64,000 nucleotides of DNA from Paracentrotus lividus. Its lineage: Eukaryota; Echinodermata; Echinoidea; Camarodonta; Echinidae. Under the pieces are notes generated by a model, which saw only the letters and a program-made list of their open reading frames with translations, was not told the DNA's origin and made no database searches. The stretch covers positions 5,028,911-5,092,910 of the forward strand of contig CALNVZ010003426.1 of NCBI GenBank assembly GCA_940671915.1, in the 5' to 3' direction. The position numbers were made by a program, and so were the translations under genes. Position 1 is the stretch's first letter; each line of letters begins with the position of its first letter. Shown piece by piece: positions 1 to 12,826 of the stretch.

Positions 1-263
1 AATGTTTTTCCAGTCAGACGTCGAAAAGGGTGCAAAATCGACTACATGCAATGAGACGTTAAAGGTCCATTTTCAGGATGCGGGGACACGCAATGATGTA
101 GCACTTTTTCTTTGAGTGACCCCCCCCCCCGGGGTCTGACTGCATGCTCAGTTACCAAGTCATCTGAAAAAAAAAACAGGAAAAAAGAGATGCACCCTAG
201 TCGGCTGGGTATCGGGCAGTATGCCTATACTATAATATAACTTGCATCGCTCCCCCCTCCCCA

Positions 264-367
264 ATCAAATAAATGAATGAATAAATAAATAAATAAATGA
301 ATAAATAGATAAATAAATAAATACATAAATATATATATTTTTTAATGGAAGAAGAAGAAGAAGAAGA
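264..367. repeat. AT-rich (AATA)n then (GAA)n microsatellite
   Basis: A run of AAAT/AATG tetranucleotides about 80 bp long is followed by (GAA)6. Simple repeat. The open frame across it on the minus strand is low complexity and not a gene. Confidence 0.9.
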
Positions 368-536
368 AAGGTCTGATGGTGCTGAGGACACCATGGTGAA
401 ACTGTTGAGAAACGTTTCATTCAATAATAATTGCAGCTATTGCGCTTTGGGCTATATATGTTATCAGTGCCAAAATGTATGTATTTATGTATTATTAATA
501 GATCTGTGATGAGTTAACATACATATTAAAAGTTAA

Positions 537-539
<3 letters not shown>

Positions 540-587
<48 letters not shown>
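540..587. repeat. (TC)n microsatellite
   Basis: About 24 uninterrupted TC dinucleotides. Confidence 0.95.
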
Positions 588-593
<6 letters not shown>

Positions 594-2072
594 TAAAATT
601 TCCTCAACTTTTCTCTTCTACGTCCGAATAATTTTAAATGTTTGATTTAACTCATCATTGACTAAATTTCGATTATAAGTTAATAGACTGGTCAGACTAT
701 TCGTCTTGATAAATACCTCATTTTCTTTCCATCGACGGAGCTGTATTTGGATATAGAGACATATCATTGTCCAATATTGCATTGCGACTGAGAATTGTTA
801 TCACTGTCTTGTCAATATCATATTTCATGTTTATATTTTGCATGTTTATATTATATGTATATCATTAATTGAAAACACATTTCCATAATGGACAATAAAA
901 GTTTGAATCTTGAATCTTTATCCGTCAGGCAACTGATCAACATCACGAAGGCTATTATTGGGCTTTATCATGCATTGTGACGTCATACTATGAAGTTCTA
1001 GTCCGGGACTTCCCCTGCATTGCGCGTATCGTGCCGCGCGCGCGCGCATCCGGGTTAACGAACTTTTGATGTCAACTAATTAGGTCGGGGTCAGACCGTG
1101 GACACGTACTGATCGACGAATCTCAGGTAATTTCGCCCCCTATATTCGAAGTTCATTTAACTTTCCGCGGAATATGGCTAGGTTGAGATTTTTTTTCATA
1201 TTGATGAAATTGGCGCTTGTAATGGCGATAAGTTTGTCAGTAGCATAAATAGCAACATATCCACTCTAAACAATGTTCAAGCGTTATGCGTAGTGCTTAA
1301 AATATAACAACTTAAGTTCATATATAGGCCTACGAACAATAAAAACTATTTATAAAACTATACAATACAAAAGATTTATGGATAACAAAAAAACAAGTAA
1401 TAAATTGATAGCTAGGCCCAAGGATAGGCCGTCATTGCAACGTCTACAGTCAGAGCAAGTATATAGTAAGATGTGGGTTTGGTTTAGGCCCTTATGATCG
1501 AACAATATTTTTTGTAAAATCAAAATTTGCATGTCAGGGACTCCACTTATCTGGGGTTGTGGGGCTTCAGCCCCTCTTCAGTAAAACTATAGTAAATGTC
1601 TATTGGTAGACCATTTTATTGATATACCATTTATACCATTGAGACATTTCTGTAAGGGATAAGGCGATCTGGACATCTTCTTTTTTTTAAGGGGGAGGGG
1701 GGGGGGGGGCCAGGTTTCAGCCCTATCACGCCCTCACTTTTCCCAAGAGACGCTCCACAGTCAATTTTTAGTCATGTGAACTTGGAACTTTTTTAATAAT
1801 AGTATTACACGTTCCGCCCCGCCCCCCCTCGCGCGGTGCAATGTGCAATAGTAAATACAATAACTGCAAATAGGTCTAGGCCTAGTAGTATTGTGGAACG
1901 CATTCAATCGCATAACTTTAATTCAGTGTTTTCAACCGCATAACTTCTTATGAGCGTGTTGATTATAGTCTCCCTCTCTCGAGCTCTGCCCTCCATCTAC
2001 CTCAACATACCCTCCTACCACTACCACCCCCCCCCCCCACGTACGCCGGCGCAAATTATATCGGCTCATGTA

Positions 2073-2221
2073 GGGGCCCGTTTTCTCGAAACGCGTCATG
2101 AAGTCTAGAGTTCTTAGGAATAACGCCATAGGGGACACGTGTTGTAGGGCATTAACACAACGTTTCAATGGGATGTTCCACGAGAGCTTAGACTTTATGC
2201 ACGGTTTCGAGAAACGGGTCT
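2073..2221. mobile_element. Small MITE with ~18-bp terminal inverted repeats
   Basis: The left end GGGGCCCGTTTTCTCGAAAC is mirrored by GTTTCGAGAAACGGGTCT at the right end, 149 bp in total, with no coding capacity. Confidence 0.7.
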
Positions 2222-3133
2222 CAGCGACATATCACGCATAGGCAGCGAACAGTTTCGAGTCCTTTGGCCTTCATTGTTAACAAAAGCATCGAAACTGGTT
2301 CAGATTGCAGAAGTAAAATAGACAAGGATGAGTAAAGTTTTGACTGAGGTACAATATTGTTAATTTCATGATCATATTTCCACCGTTATCGTGATATGGT
2401 TGTGGGTTTATTTCAAGAAACGATAGAGAAAATGGTTGCTCGCGCTCGTAGGCATAGGCAGGTGCTTGCCACCGCATATAGGCGCTTGTGCCTCGCTGAA
2501 CTCCGGGGTAGACAATCGGCGATTCGCTGGAGTCCCATACACAGAACCCGACATAATCGAGTCCCACTCTCAATTTCAAAGTTTGCTGCGTACCCGCGCT
2601 ACTTTCAAGTGTGGCGTACGGTGCGTTGCGTACCTTCGTAGTACGCATCACGCGACACATATACACTCCGCAAATGGGGAAAATACGCCTGCACGATCGC
2701 GTATTGTGCATATTACATTGGCGTGCTCGTTTTGTGTATAGTCAGACCGCCACGTTGCAAAGAGTGTTCCTGTAGACTACTTGTAGTGTAGTGTAACTGG
2801 AAATTTTGCTTGATTTCATTTTCATTGATATCTGAATGAACTTGGACATTGATTTATTTGTTGCTGCAAACTCACATCAACTTTCCATGTTCTTTCAACT
2901 TTTCAAGGTTGGTTAAAGCCAAGGCCTAGAGACTTAACTTTTTCCCCGCCACTTGCATTATATTTGCAGATTAAAGCGAATTCATCACCAACAAATAGAT
3001 CTAAATATCATGCTAATTGGTTAAATTAGACCTCATCAAGCAGACGTCAGACCTTGATCATCAAGCAAATACTCTAGAAGATCTACTCTACAATACATTT
3101 CACAGCAAAGGGCAGAAGAAAGAAACTGGGATC

Positions 3134-5999
3134 ATGGCTCGTCGACATAAACTACAAACAGAAAGACATTACCGCGAGTCTCATAAGGCAAAATTTCAAC
3201 AATATTGGAGTGAGCTATTTCCATTTATTCGGCCACTTCCGGACAGATACTGCTTCTACTGCCTTGCGTGTGATAAGTCTGTTCCGTGCAAACATCAGGG
3301 ACGTGCTGATCTCATCCGCCACATGAGAGCTGGACGACACAAGCAACATATGAAGGATTCCAAACTAAGTTCACAAGTCACACACAAGATGATTCAAATC
3401 GCAGAGGCCTCTGGATTCCCGGTTCACTATCTCTATGAATTTCATAATCTGGAACCTCCGCCATCATTGTCTTATCAGCAAGGTGTGAGGCTTCCGCGTC
3501 CAGGAAGGAAACCCAAAGGTTTGCAACCGCTTCGTCCAAGACAAAGTCATCCACCCACAACCGCCCCAAATCCAGCAAGGGCAGCCTTTGAAGCCTCAAA
3601 CCAGATTGGACTGGGTCATTCCGGTTTAGGACAGAACTTTGATACTGGTGCGATCACCGGAGAGCTCATAGAAAATGCGACAGCAGATGACCAGACAGGA
3701 GAGTATCAGTATGTCTTCATTGCCGATATGGATCAAAGTGGGTTTGAGAATAATGATGAAATCACTAGAGCTGGACAGGATAATTCTCCAGGGGGGAGCA
3801 ACGAAATAGCCATTCACAACCAACCTGTCAACATTCCTTCAAACTGCATTCCCGAGATTGCTCCAAAGAGGTTTCAAATCAAGATTGAAAAGGATGAAGA
3901 CCCGACTAACTCATTCACGACACCTTCAGACCCTTCGAGAATGGTCGAATTTCCTTTGGCAAAGTCGTCCAGCAACAATGTCAAAGTCAAGCACAGCGAA
4001 GGGATGATTCCAACTGAAGGACGAGAGGTCTTGCAGAGTGAGCATGCTCAGCATCAGGGATATATGATGGGAGGAGTTGAAGTCGGTAGCCCTCATACTA
4101 GCATTGAAGATGAAGATGGTGATGATTTTTTGGGTTGGTCAGATGCTGTTGAAGTGGACAAGGTATAAATAAATCAACGTCGAGTGCTGAGATTACGAGT
4201 AGTCAATCATTTTTATACTACCTACCTTTAAGCTAGAAATAACATTTGAGCAGGAAGATCAAAGGGCAGTTAAAGTTTGTTTTTTTTTAATATAAACTTG
4301 AATCTCTTATTATTATTTGATGAAACTTTTCGGAATTAGAACAGTTTAAGTGATCTAATCAATGTTTGCCTCATATCCCTGGTCCATGATTGTTTTTGCT
4401 ACCTTTACATGTAGGCAAAGCTAAAAAATGTCAAAGACTCTGCCTTGAAGCGAGACATATAATTCCTATGAATCCTGGTAACTCTGTCACATATGGGCAA
4501 TTCCACATGGGAGAGGGTAAAAACAGCAAATTTCATAATTAAGAATATGCATATATATGTCAACGATCCATTAAAAGGAATTATTATATTTTAAGGAACA
4601 AAAAACCGTTTTGAAATATCTTTTACGGTTTTTGACAAATACACTTTTGAAATCAGACCACTATTTCCAATATAAGAACTCATATTTGACTTGATTTATG
4701 ATAAGTTTCAGAATTTATAAAATGCTCCACATTAGGGTCAAATATTTCCTTATTGAGATTGTCAAGGTGTAACAATTACGAGTAGGAAATGATTTTTTCA
4801 TGGGTTTGATCATATTTTTTGGAGACGTTTTCAAAATCTACTGCAAAACGGATGTAATTCCGTTACCATAAAACTGGAAAAGTTTTTCCCATGGGCTAAC
4901 TCCTCACTTAAATTGCATGTTCTTCTGAATTCTCTGCTTACAGGTGACTCACTAAAGACTCAATAACATTTTTATTACCTTCTCTAATTAAGCTGGAAAT
5001 GCGGTAACGGAATTACATGGTAACGGAATTACCATTACCATATCTTTGATGGGGCGTGAGGTAGCCTGTTTTGTTTGCTGCATATGTGTATAGTGTTGAT
5101 GAATTATCTAAAAAACAACAGCCCTTGGGTAATTTGTATCTCTGGTGGAAATTATTCTAGTCAAAGTTAATATCAGACCCCCTGATAAGACCAGAGGGTG
5201 ATGCCCCGCAATGAAAAAACAAGCATCATAGTCTAGCAGTCTAATCACCCAACTTAGGACTTAAACATTGCTGGCTCAATCCCTGACATGGCACCAGTGT
5301 CCCTGGGCAATGCAGCCATCCATATGCCTCCAACCAGTTCATTAAAGTACAAACAAAACCCTGGAAAGATTGTGACCATCATCCTGGTCAGACAAGCCAT
5401 TGTGGCATATTTTGAGCACCCGGCTGGACAATCGCCGGGGAGTGGAGAGTGTGTGCAATGTTACATGTATGCTGAATCGTAATTGAATCCAATGATCAGA
5501 GCAATAATATCCTGTCTTATACAAATTGATTTAGAGGTACTGTAACTGGAAAAACATAGAAAAATAAGGTATAAAAGATACCATCTTTAAAAAGCTGTCA
5601 ATGTCCTATGTCAGGAGATCATTTAGAACTTTTTTTTTTGCCACATGCCATGAGAAGGGACCGGTTGATGGCATTGAATGAAAAATAAAGAACAGAAGTA
5701 AGATCCTGACAGGAATTTGTAGAAGTTGCAAACATATCCAAATGTCAAATTTTATACATGTATTAAGACAGATGATATCCAGAAATATGATGGACATTCA
5801 CAAGAATATACTTGATGTATTGACATCCCAAACACCACACAAATGTATTTACTCTACTCCATCTCTATGCAATGGATGTTAATGAATTGACATCTCCCAT
5901 TAATCATTGCTTCAGGTATTCAGGCAGTTAAAAATTGATGACCCAACAGAAGAAGGTGGCGAATATAATACAGAAAACATTATTAAGGTACAAAAATAA
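3134..5999 (+). CDS. Single zinc-finger protein (BED/SPIN-DOC-like finger), two coding exons
   Basis: Exon A is 3134-4162 and exon B 5916-5999, giving about 370 residues. The open frame extends upstream only through a TTG; the first in-frame ATG (3134) has A at -3 and G at +4, and a TTGCAG acceptor at 2964-2969 suggests the exon starts at about 2970 with a short 5' UTR. Residues 29-70 form one zinc knuckle, C43-x2-C46 with H63-x5-H69, preceded by FPFIRP, as in BED-like fingers found in transposon-derived and SPIN-DOC-type proteins. The rest is low-complexity, with a basic PRPGRKPKG patch and an acidic C-terminus (EDEDGDD). Exon A ends AAG|GTATAA, so unspliced RNA stops two codons later. Splicing to exon B is in phase 0 and adds VFRQLKIDDPTEEGG and further residues before a stop; exon B could itself splice on. 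Function is unknown; nuclear DNA or RNA binding is inferred from the finger. Confidence 0.65.
4169..5915. other. Intron of the zinc-finger gene with a repeat-derived stretch
   Basis: No exon is seen. From 4494 (GGGCAATTCCACATGGG) to about 5045 there are several GGTAACGGAATTAC-type motifs in both orientations, related in style to the termini of the hairpin element at 59206; probably an old member of a similar family. At about 5228-5460 a sequence with a B-box-like GCTGGCTCAATCCCTG may be a decayed tRNA-type SINE (weak). Confidence 0.4.
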
Positions 6000-8919
6000 T
6001 ATAACCAAACGACATTTGCAACCTCCTCATGGGTACCCATTTATTTCTTTGTTAGAAGAAGCATGTAGAATAAGCACCTAGCTCAACTTCAGTGCACAGT
6101 ATTGGATCCACAACCCTCTCATCCCAAACCAAGCGACTCGATCATTAAACTATGACACCTCTTCAGTCGTGAACATGACAGATGATCAGATACATGTAGC
6201 TAGACATCTTCTCAAATTGTCCTTGAAAAATACATCTGGCATGTGAAAGCTAATGTTGGAAAAAAATAAAAAATACATCTAGGCCTACATAGTTGTTATA
6301 CTCATTGCCAAAGATGGAAACAGAAGTACTCTCACCTCTTGTAAGAAAAAATTAATCAGTTTAATTTATTTTTAATTTTTTTATTTAAATAGAGAATGTA
6401 ATTGCTACTTAAATATTTTGTTTAAAATCTCATATTTAAGATGCAAATTATTTGTCACAAATTTGGGATATATTTGAGAATTTGTTCGTTTTGATTTGTT
6501 TATCGGGGGGGGGAGTGGGAGGGAGGTGTTAGAGAAGAGCAGGTTTTTTGTATCTTTTACTCGGAAATGAATTGTTCTAGAATGATAGTCATCAACTAGA
6601 AGTATTTACCTTATCAAAATGAATTCAAGAATACCATAGCTTTGGCTGCCCCACCCATAGCCCTCGTATCTCACTGGCTGCCTTCCCACCCGCCACCCCA
6701 ACCCACGCTCCGAATCTTCCACCATTTCCTAACATTGATACTAATACAGATCAATATCGCCTCCTAGGGCATAACATGTTGAGTTTTGTGACTAGACATA
6801 TTAATTGTTGACAGTAATTCTAAAGTAAGATTGTTTGGCTTCATTCTTGTATTAAAATCTATCCAAATTAGCAATATTACATGAGAGTCATTTTGCAATT
6901 TGTTTGTCATGTAGGTGCAGTAGTTGTGCAACGCTGGCTGGTGTGCTTGAATGGTCATTAAGTGAATTTATATATTTGTTTTTGAATGCGCTGAATTTGA
7001 ACATCAAAATAATTAAAAGCCTTGTCGTTCTTTGTTCACATGTTTTTAAGGTGAAAATATTCACTTTGGTAAAGGGGGACATATGCTGTTTAGATTATGT
7101 ATACGTGTTGCACAATAATGTCTTTTGCACTAAACTGCAAATATGTGAATCTCTCGCTAATGTTCAACTAGTGTCTCAGATTTTGTGTTAATAGATACAC
7201 AATTTTGGTGCATTTACTGAAACGTCGCGTAATTCCGTTTACACTTGATAAGACAGGATTCTTAGATGCTGGTGTGTGTTTCTTTTCATCATTAGCAGTG
7301 AGCACAATAGTAGTGATCAGCTCCTTTTTCTATGATCCTGTTCAAAAGGAAGATGAATCTACAATCTCAGTTTGCCATTAACCATTTGTAGCTGAAAAAT
7401 TAGTTTATATCGCATCAGAGACACCTTTTACACTTTGTATACTCTTTGAATTTTTTTGAAAATTCGAAGTCTGTAAAGTTACCTTTAGCTATTGTGTTAT
7501 AGGATATTAACACTTGAGGCAGAGAATGTTATTTATGAAGGCAGTTATTAGTCACTTTTGAAGTCACCTGCTCGCTAGAACTACCATAGGTATAACAACC
7601 TGTTAAGAGATCAGAGGGTGTGTAATCCTGTTCACTCCGTAATGCTCTGTAATCCGTTCACCTATAATGTACTTCCTAATTCAGAAGAAGGGTCTGATTC
7701 ACATAAAAGTATTCTTTATGATATGAGTGAAAAATTATTCCAAATAAATGTTGATATATTTAAGGAGTACTCGAAATAGGCACAATCATACTGGAGCTAA
7801 CGTTTCCTCGTAGATTCAGATAGGAGATACTTTCCTAACTTTGATGTTTCCTAAGTTGATCTCATATTCTCTTAGTATTATCTCCTCGTTGTATCTCGCA
7901 ATTGACATATCCGTCAATAACACGCTCGGCTTGTACGGGTGGACGTTTTTTTAACTGCTCTATAGTTGCAGATAACAATTCTAGGAATGAGTTGGGTTTG
8001 TGTACAACTGAAGTATTAGGTCACTGAGTGAGCAAAGACTACGGAAACCCTATTATGCTAATAACTATGTGGCGTGCCTGTAAGCATCTCATGTAAACAT
8101 ACGCTAAAATTCTCTGATTGTAATTCGAGTTACCGTGGAATTTTGCGCCCATATAAATGCTAACATCGATTTATATAGACCATGAGTCTAACTGTTTGAT
8201 TTCCTTTTCATTAAGTTTTTAGGAGCGTCTAAGGAATAATTGTGATTCCTGTAGCATTACTTGAAGCTCTCCTTCTATCGCTCACTTGCCTATGTGGTGG
8301 AGTGTACAGGTGGGACTGGCAATCCTCCAAAACACATCGCGGTAGCCAAGTATAACTATAGGGCCTACAAGTTTTATAGGCACCGATCAACCCTAAGTTC
8401 TTGGGGGGGGGGGGGGGCAAACCTTATAATATTCAGATTTTTTTGTACACCACCAAAATCACCAGATCACTCCAGCAAATTGCTAGGGAGGGGGTGGACA
8501 TTAGATTATTTTAATATTTAGTTTTTTCTTTTAGTTTCTTCTAGGCCGGGGGGGGTGGGACCCGTGCCTTTTATTAAGTGAAAATTCAAAAAGGAGAATC
8601 TGATCAGTAATAGAGAAACCATGGATAAAAGAGAGGAAGGAAACATTGCGAATACTGTTTAGTGATCAATAAATGTCTGCAGTTTTGCCATGCTTCTTCC
8701 GCTGTTTTGTGCTAAATATTCTGTATTGTAACAAATGCATGAGATATAGCTGAAATCCAAGTTCCGTACTGTGTCTTTTTATATTGTGTGCATATTGGTT
8801 TTAGGCCCTGTCTTTATCTGTTACAGTCCTGAGCTTGATTAATTGATGCCCTTTGAAGGTTTTCCTGACTTATCAAAACATTTGTTATAATTTTGTTTTT
8901 ATTTTCTATCTCTTTGCAG
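6000..8919. other. Stretch without recognisable exons before APIP
   Basis: This is where the missing N-terminal APIP exon would be expected. I checked each plausible donor of the form GG|GT and found no preceding frame resembling the family's WVTGTGGG loop. It contains G runs at about 6505 and 8402, C-rich low complexity at 6650-6720, and otherwise unremarkable AT-rich sequence. Confidence 0.5.
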
Positions 8920-11573
8920 AGATGAAATCTTCATAGCGCCTTCTGGTGTACAAAAGGAGAGAGTTGAGGTAATTCCCAGAATCAGATTTTAAAAAAAGTG
9001 TAAAAATTTGTATACCAGCAAAACGGACAGACAAGAAGAGAGCAGACTATCCATAGTATTGCTTATCCAGACAACTTCCCCCTTGACAAAGACCCTGAGG
9101 ATAACGACCCCTTGGAAAATTTACCCAAGACAGTTACCTCACCCCCAACCCCCTCCCCCTGACAATTACCCCCTGTGTTTGGTTCTAGTTTTCCTGTGGG
9201 TAGTTGTCCAGGGTCATTGTCTGTGGGTTTACAGTTCTCCAAAAATCATATTGTTGGTTTACAAGATTCTAAACTTAAATATTGGAGAGAGGGGGAAAAC
9301 TTAGATTATTTTGCTTGTCAGAATGTAAATTTGGGGTTACCATATCTCCCTAGGCCTTTGCTTTCTTTCTTGAGAATTACAACAAAAAAGCACCTTAAAA
9401 GAGTCCAGCCCTTCAATCTCTCCCTTCATATAGACTTGGCTGTGATTCTTCTTTGATAATAGTAATTTTAGTATGATTTTAAATTTACAGTGGACACCTA
9501 TATTATATAGTGCCTTTTCTATGAATAGATACAATGACATTGGAAAAAAGAAAAACAAAAAGAAAATTTTGCCTGTAATCAGGTGTCTTGATAAATCAAT
9601 CGTTAAAAAAAAATAAATTTGAAACAAAACAAATTGATTTCATTTTGACATGAAAAATAGATCGTTATATCAGGTATTCTGTTATATCAGAACTCTTTCA
9701 AAATTCTACTGTCAGGATTGATTTAATTTTCAGTCAGAAGATCTGTTTGTTACCAACCTACTCGAAGAAGACATCTGTGAGCCTCCTCCAGCCAAGAAAC
9801 TCAGGAAGAGCCAATGTACTCCACTATTTATGAGCTGCTACACACTCAGAGGTAATTAATGATTTAATACAGTCCACTCCTGTTATAATGAGGTGCTCAG
9901 GACCAAGTCACGCACCTTGTTAAAACAAAATATTATAAAATATTTAGTCTTCTCTCTTCTTAACTCTCAGTTTACTCTCCAATCTACTTCAACTCTGCAC
10001 TCTACTCTTTAACTTGCTCTCCTCTCAAATACAACTCTAGAGACAAGACTCAAAACAGAAGATGTCCACTAGATGAGTTCCTGAGTTGCACTGATTTAAT
10101 AAAATAGAAATAAGGCTGTAACATATCTTCAACATATCTGACATCATAAATCATGAACCAATAAGAAATAAGAGAATGGAATTAGCAATGGAGGGTGATC
10201 ATAAGAGGGTTCGAATATAAATGAGTAGGAAACAAAAGGATCATGTGAGGTGGAAATGTTCTGGAAATGGAATATAAGAAATCAGGCATGGCAATGACAA
10301 TGAGAATGAAGAGGAATGGTAACAGGCAGGAGATAAGATGTAAATAAGATGCTAATCATGGAGTATGGAAAGCAAAGTGTAGTTTAAACATTTGATAAAA
10401 TATACCTCTTACAATATTGTTACACATGAGCATGTAGACAGGTGTGCACTTGTTTGACAGTGGGTTTGGAAGAATTGCCTAATTAAAACAGAATCTTGTG
10501 GCTTATTATAACCGGAGTAGACTGTAATACATTTATTGTGAATTTATTCAAGGAGATTGAATAGCTAAAGAGCTCACTCTCTTATAACAAGCACAGATAT
10601 TTTGTTCTTTTGTTCTTGTCAGTCCAAATTGCAAACATGGACAAAGCAAATGACCTTCCTTTTCTCCTTTTCTTCATTCTCTTGCCATTCATAACCTCCA
10701 GGAAAATACTTGGTGCACCATAAAAACCTTCCACTGCTAATCATTCTACTACCAGTGAAAGCTGCAAAGTGTATTTGCCTGGTTATCTTGTATCTTTCTT
10801 GACATCTGAGCTTTATAAACAGTTTCAGTTTATTATTTCCATCAAGGTGTATTCCTCCTGTGACACTTTCAGGCATGAAAATTGTCAGGTTTTCAGCTGA
10901 TTTTAGTGTTTTTATGCCTCCGCCCACCGAAGGTGGTGGCGGAGGCATTGTTTTCGGGCTGTCCGTCCCGTTTGCTCATTACCACGATATCTCAAGAACC
11001 ACTTAAGATATCAACTTCAAACTTGGGGATAGTATGTATCACCATAAGAAGATGATCTGATTAGATTTTGGAGTATGTAGGTCAAAGGTCATGGGTCACA
11101 GAGGTCAAATTGTGATATTCTGTGTATTGAATTCGTTACCGCGATATCTCAAGAACCACTTGAGATATCAACTTCAAACTTGGGGATAGTATGTATCACC
11201 ATAGGAAGATGATCTCATTAGATTTTGGATTCTGTAGGTCAAAGGTCTGGGGTCAAATTGTCAAATTCCATGTATTGAGTTAGATATTGCCATTTGAAGA
11301 CAATCTTATTAGATTATGGAGTATGTAGGTCAAAAATTTAGGAGGGACTATGATTTATAAATGTTTGGGGTCACATGGTCAAAGGTCAAGGTCAAAGATG
11401 TCTTTGTTTGAAGGAAAATGGAATGAAGAAACTGCTATATATTTCTGAATTGGCAATGGCGGAGGCATATATTTCGACCGCGCGCGGTTGAGGATTCATC
11501 TTGTCTTCCTCCTCAGATGTATGATTTCAGTGTTTTTTCCCCTCAAATATGTATGCTTTTTTAGCCCAAATTG

Positions 11574-11633
<60 letters not shown>

Positions 11634-12790
11634 GTCTTTTCAGTGTTTTTAGCACCAAGCAATTATTATGCCTGCACATTTATTGGATCTTTTTTTGTTT
11701 GATAGAGGTGGGCATTTGGAGGTGTGGATGCGTATCTGCTCTCACACTGAATTTGCAATCTACGCCACCCTGATATCACCCCATTTTTTTTTATTCAGGA
11801 TTCCAAAAGTCTGGAAAATCCTGGAAAAATTTTTTGGTCATGGAAAGTCGGTGAAAAGTCAGGGAATTTGGAAAAATTGTGAAAAGTCATGGAAAAGTCA
11901 TGAAATTCTGTTTTCATATTTCTGTGGGAACCCTGGAATGGCTGTGAGGGGAGGTTGAGGCCATCATAACGTGTCTGATTTTGGAAACCGTGCCAGAAAG
12001 GATGTAATGGAAAGCAGCAATTTAGTCATGGAAAAGTCATAGAATTCTGTTTTCAAATTTCTGTGGGAACCCTGTTATTGAAATATTGTGGTGACATCAG
12101 GGTGACATGGTATTCCCAGTTGTGTAATTTAACAAATATTGTATGTGTCATGTGACACCTATCCAACCAATCATTTTGCATATTATACCACTATTTACCA
12201 GAAGTTTATATTGAACTCTCTTCTCTTTTTTTTGTGTGCTTTACAGGGGCGGGGGCATGTATTCACAGCCACTCCAAATTTGCCGTCTACGCCACCTTGA
12301 TGTCACCAGGCCAGGAGTTCAGGATAACACACCAAGAAATGATCAAAGGCATCAAGAAGGCAACCACAAAAGAGAGCTACAGGTACAAGTTACCCCTGTT
12401 CATGTACATGGAATAGTCCCTTTTTATATTCCTCCTGTTCAAATTGAGAGTATTCTATTTGCAAAATGGTTATGGGTTTAGGATAACACACCAAGAAACG
12501 ATTAAAAGCATCAAGAAGGCAACCACAAAAGAGAGCTACAGGTAAAAATCTTGCCTATTCATGAACATGGAATAGTCCTTATTCATATTCTTCCTGCTTA
12601 AATTTGGAGCTTTCTTTTTGTATAATCTTGGTATTGAGTTCAGAGTTGATGGAAATGTAATTGGTATAATTGTTTGTATCATGTAGCTTATTAGCTTTTC
12701 TTTGATTTGTAATTTGCGTACTTCATTTTTCATTCCAGCAGGATCTTTTAACCCTATTCAGACTGGGCTTTTCAAGAGGAGATTTTGACT

Positions 12791-12826
<36 letters not shown>

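Larger units (their letters stand above)
1..2969. other. Upstream non-coding stretch
   Basis: No convincing coding exon was found. The stretch holds microsatellites, a short alternating CG run (1033-1048, potentially Z-forming), G and C homopolymers near 1690 and 2030, and a small inverted-repeat element at 2073-2221. The GC-richer part at 2400-2750 has three overlapping open frames without recognisable motifs; it is a reasonable place for the promoter or a non-coding first exon of the zinc-finger gene, but I see nothing decisive. Confidence 0.5.

Noticed and set aside
2277-2741. Overlapping open frames of 81-144 codons in a GC-richer stretch
   Set aside because: No recognisable motif, and frames on both strands reflect base composition rather than coding sequence.
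8261-8521. Open frame with FYRSLAYVVECTGGTGN that faintly resembles the missing APIP N-terminal loop
   Set aside because: The glycine order differs from WVTGTGGG, there is no suitable phase-2 donor after it, and the surrounding sequence runs into G homopolymer. The similarity is most likely chance.
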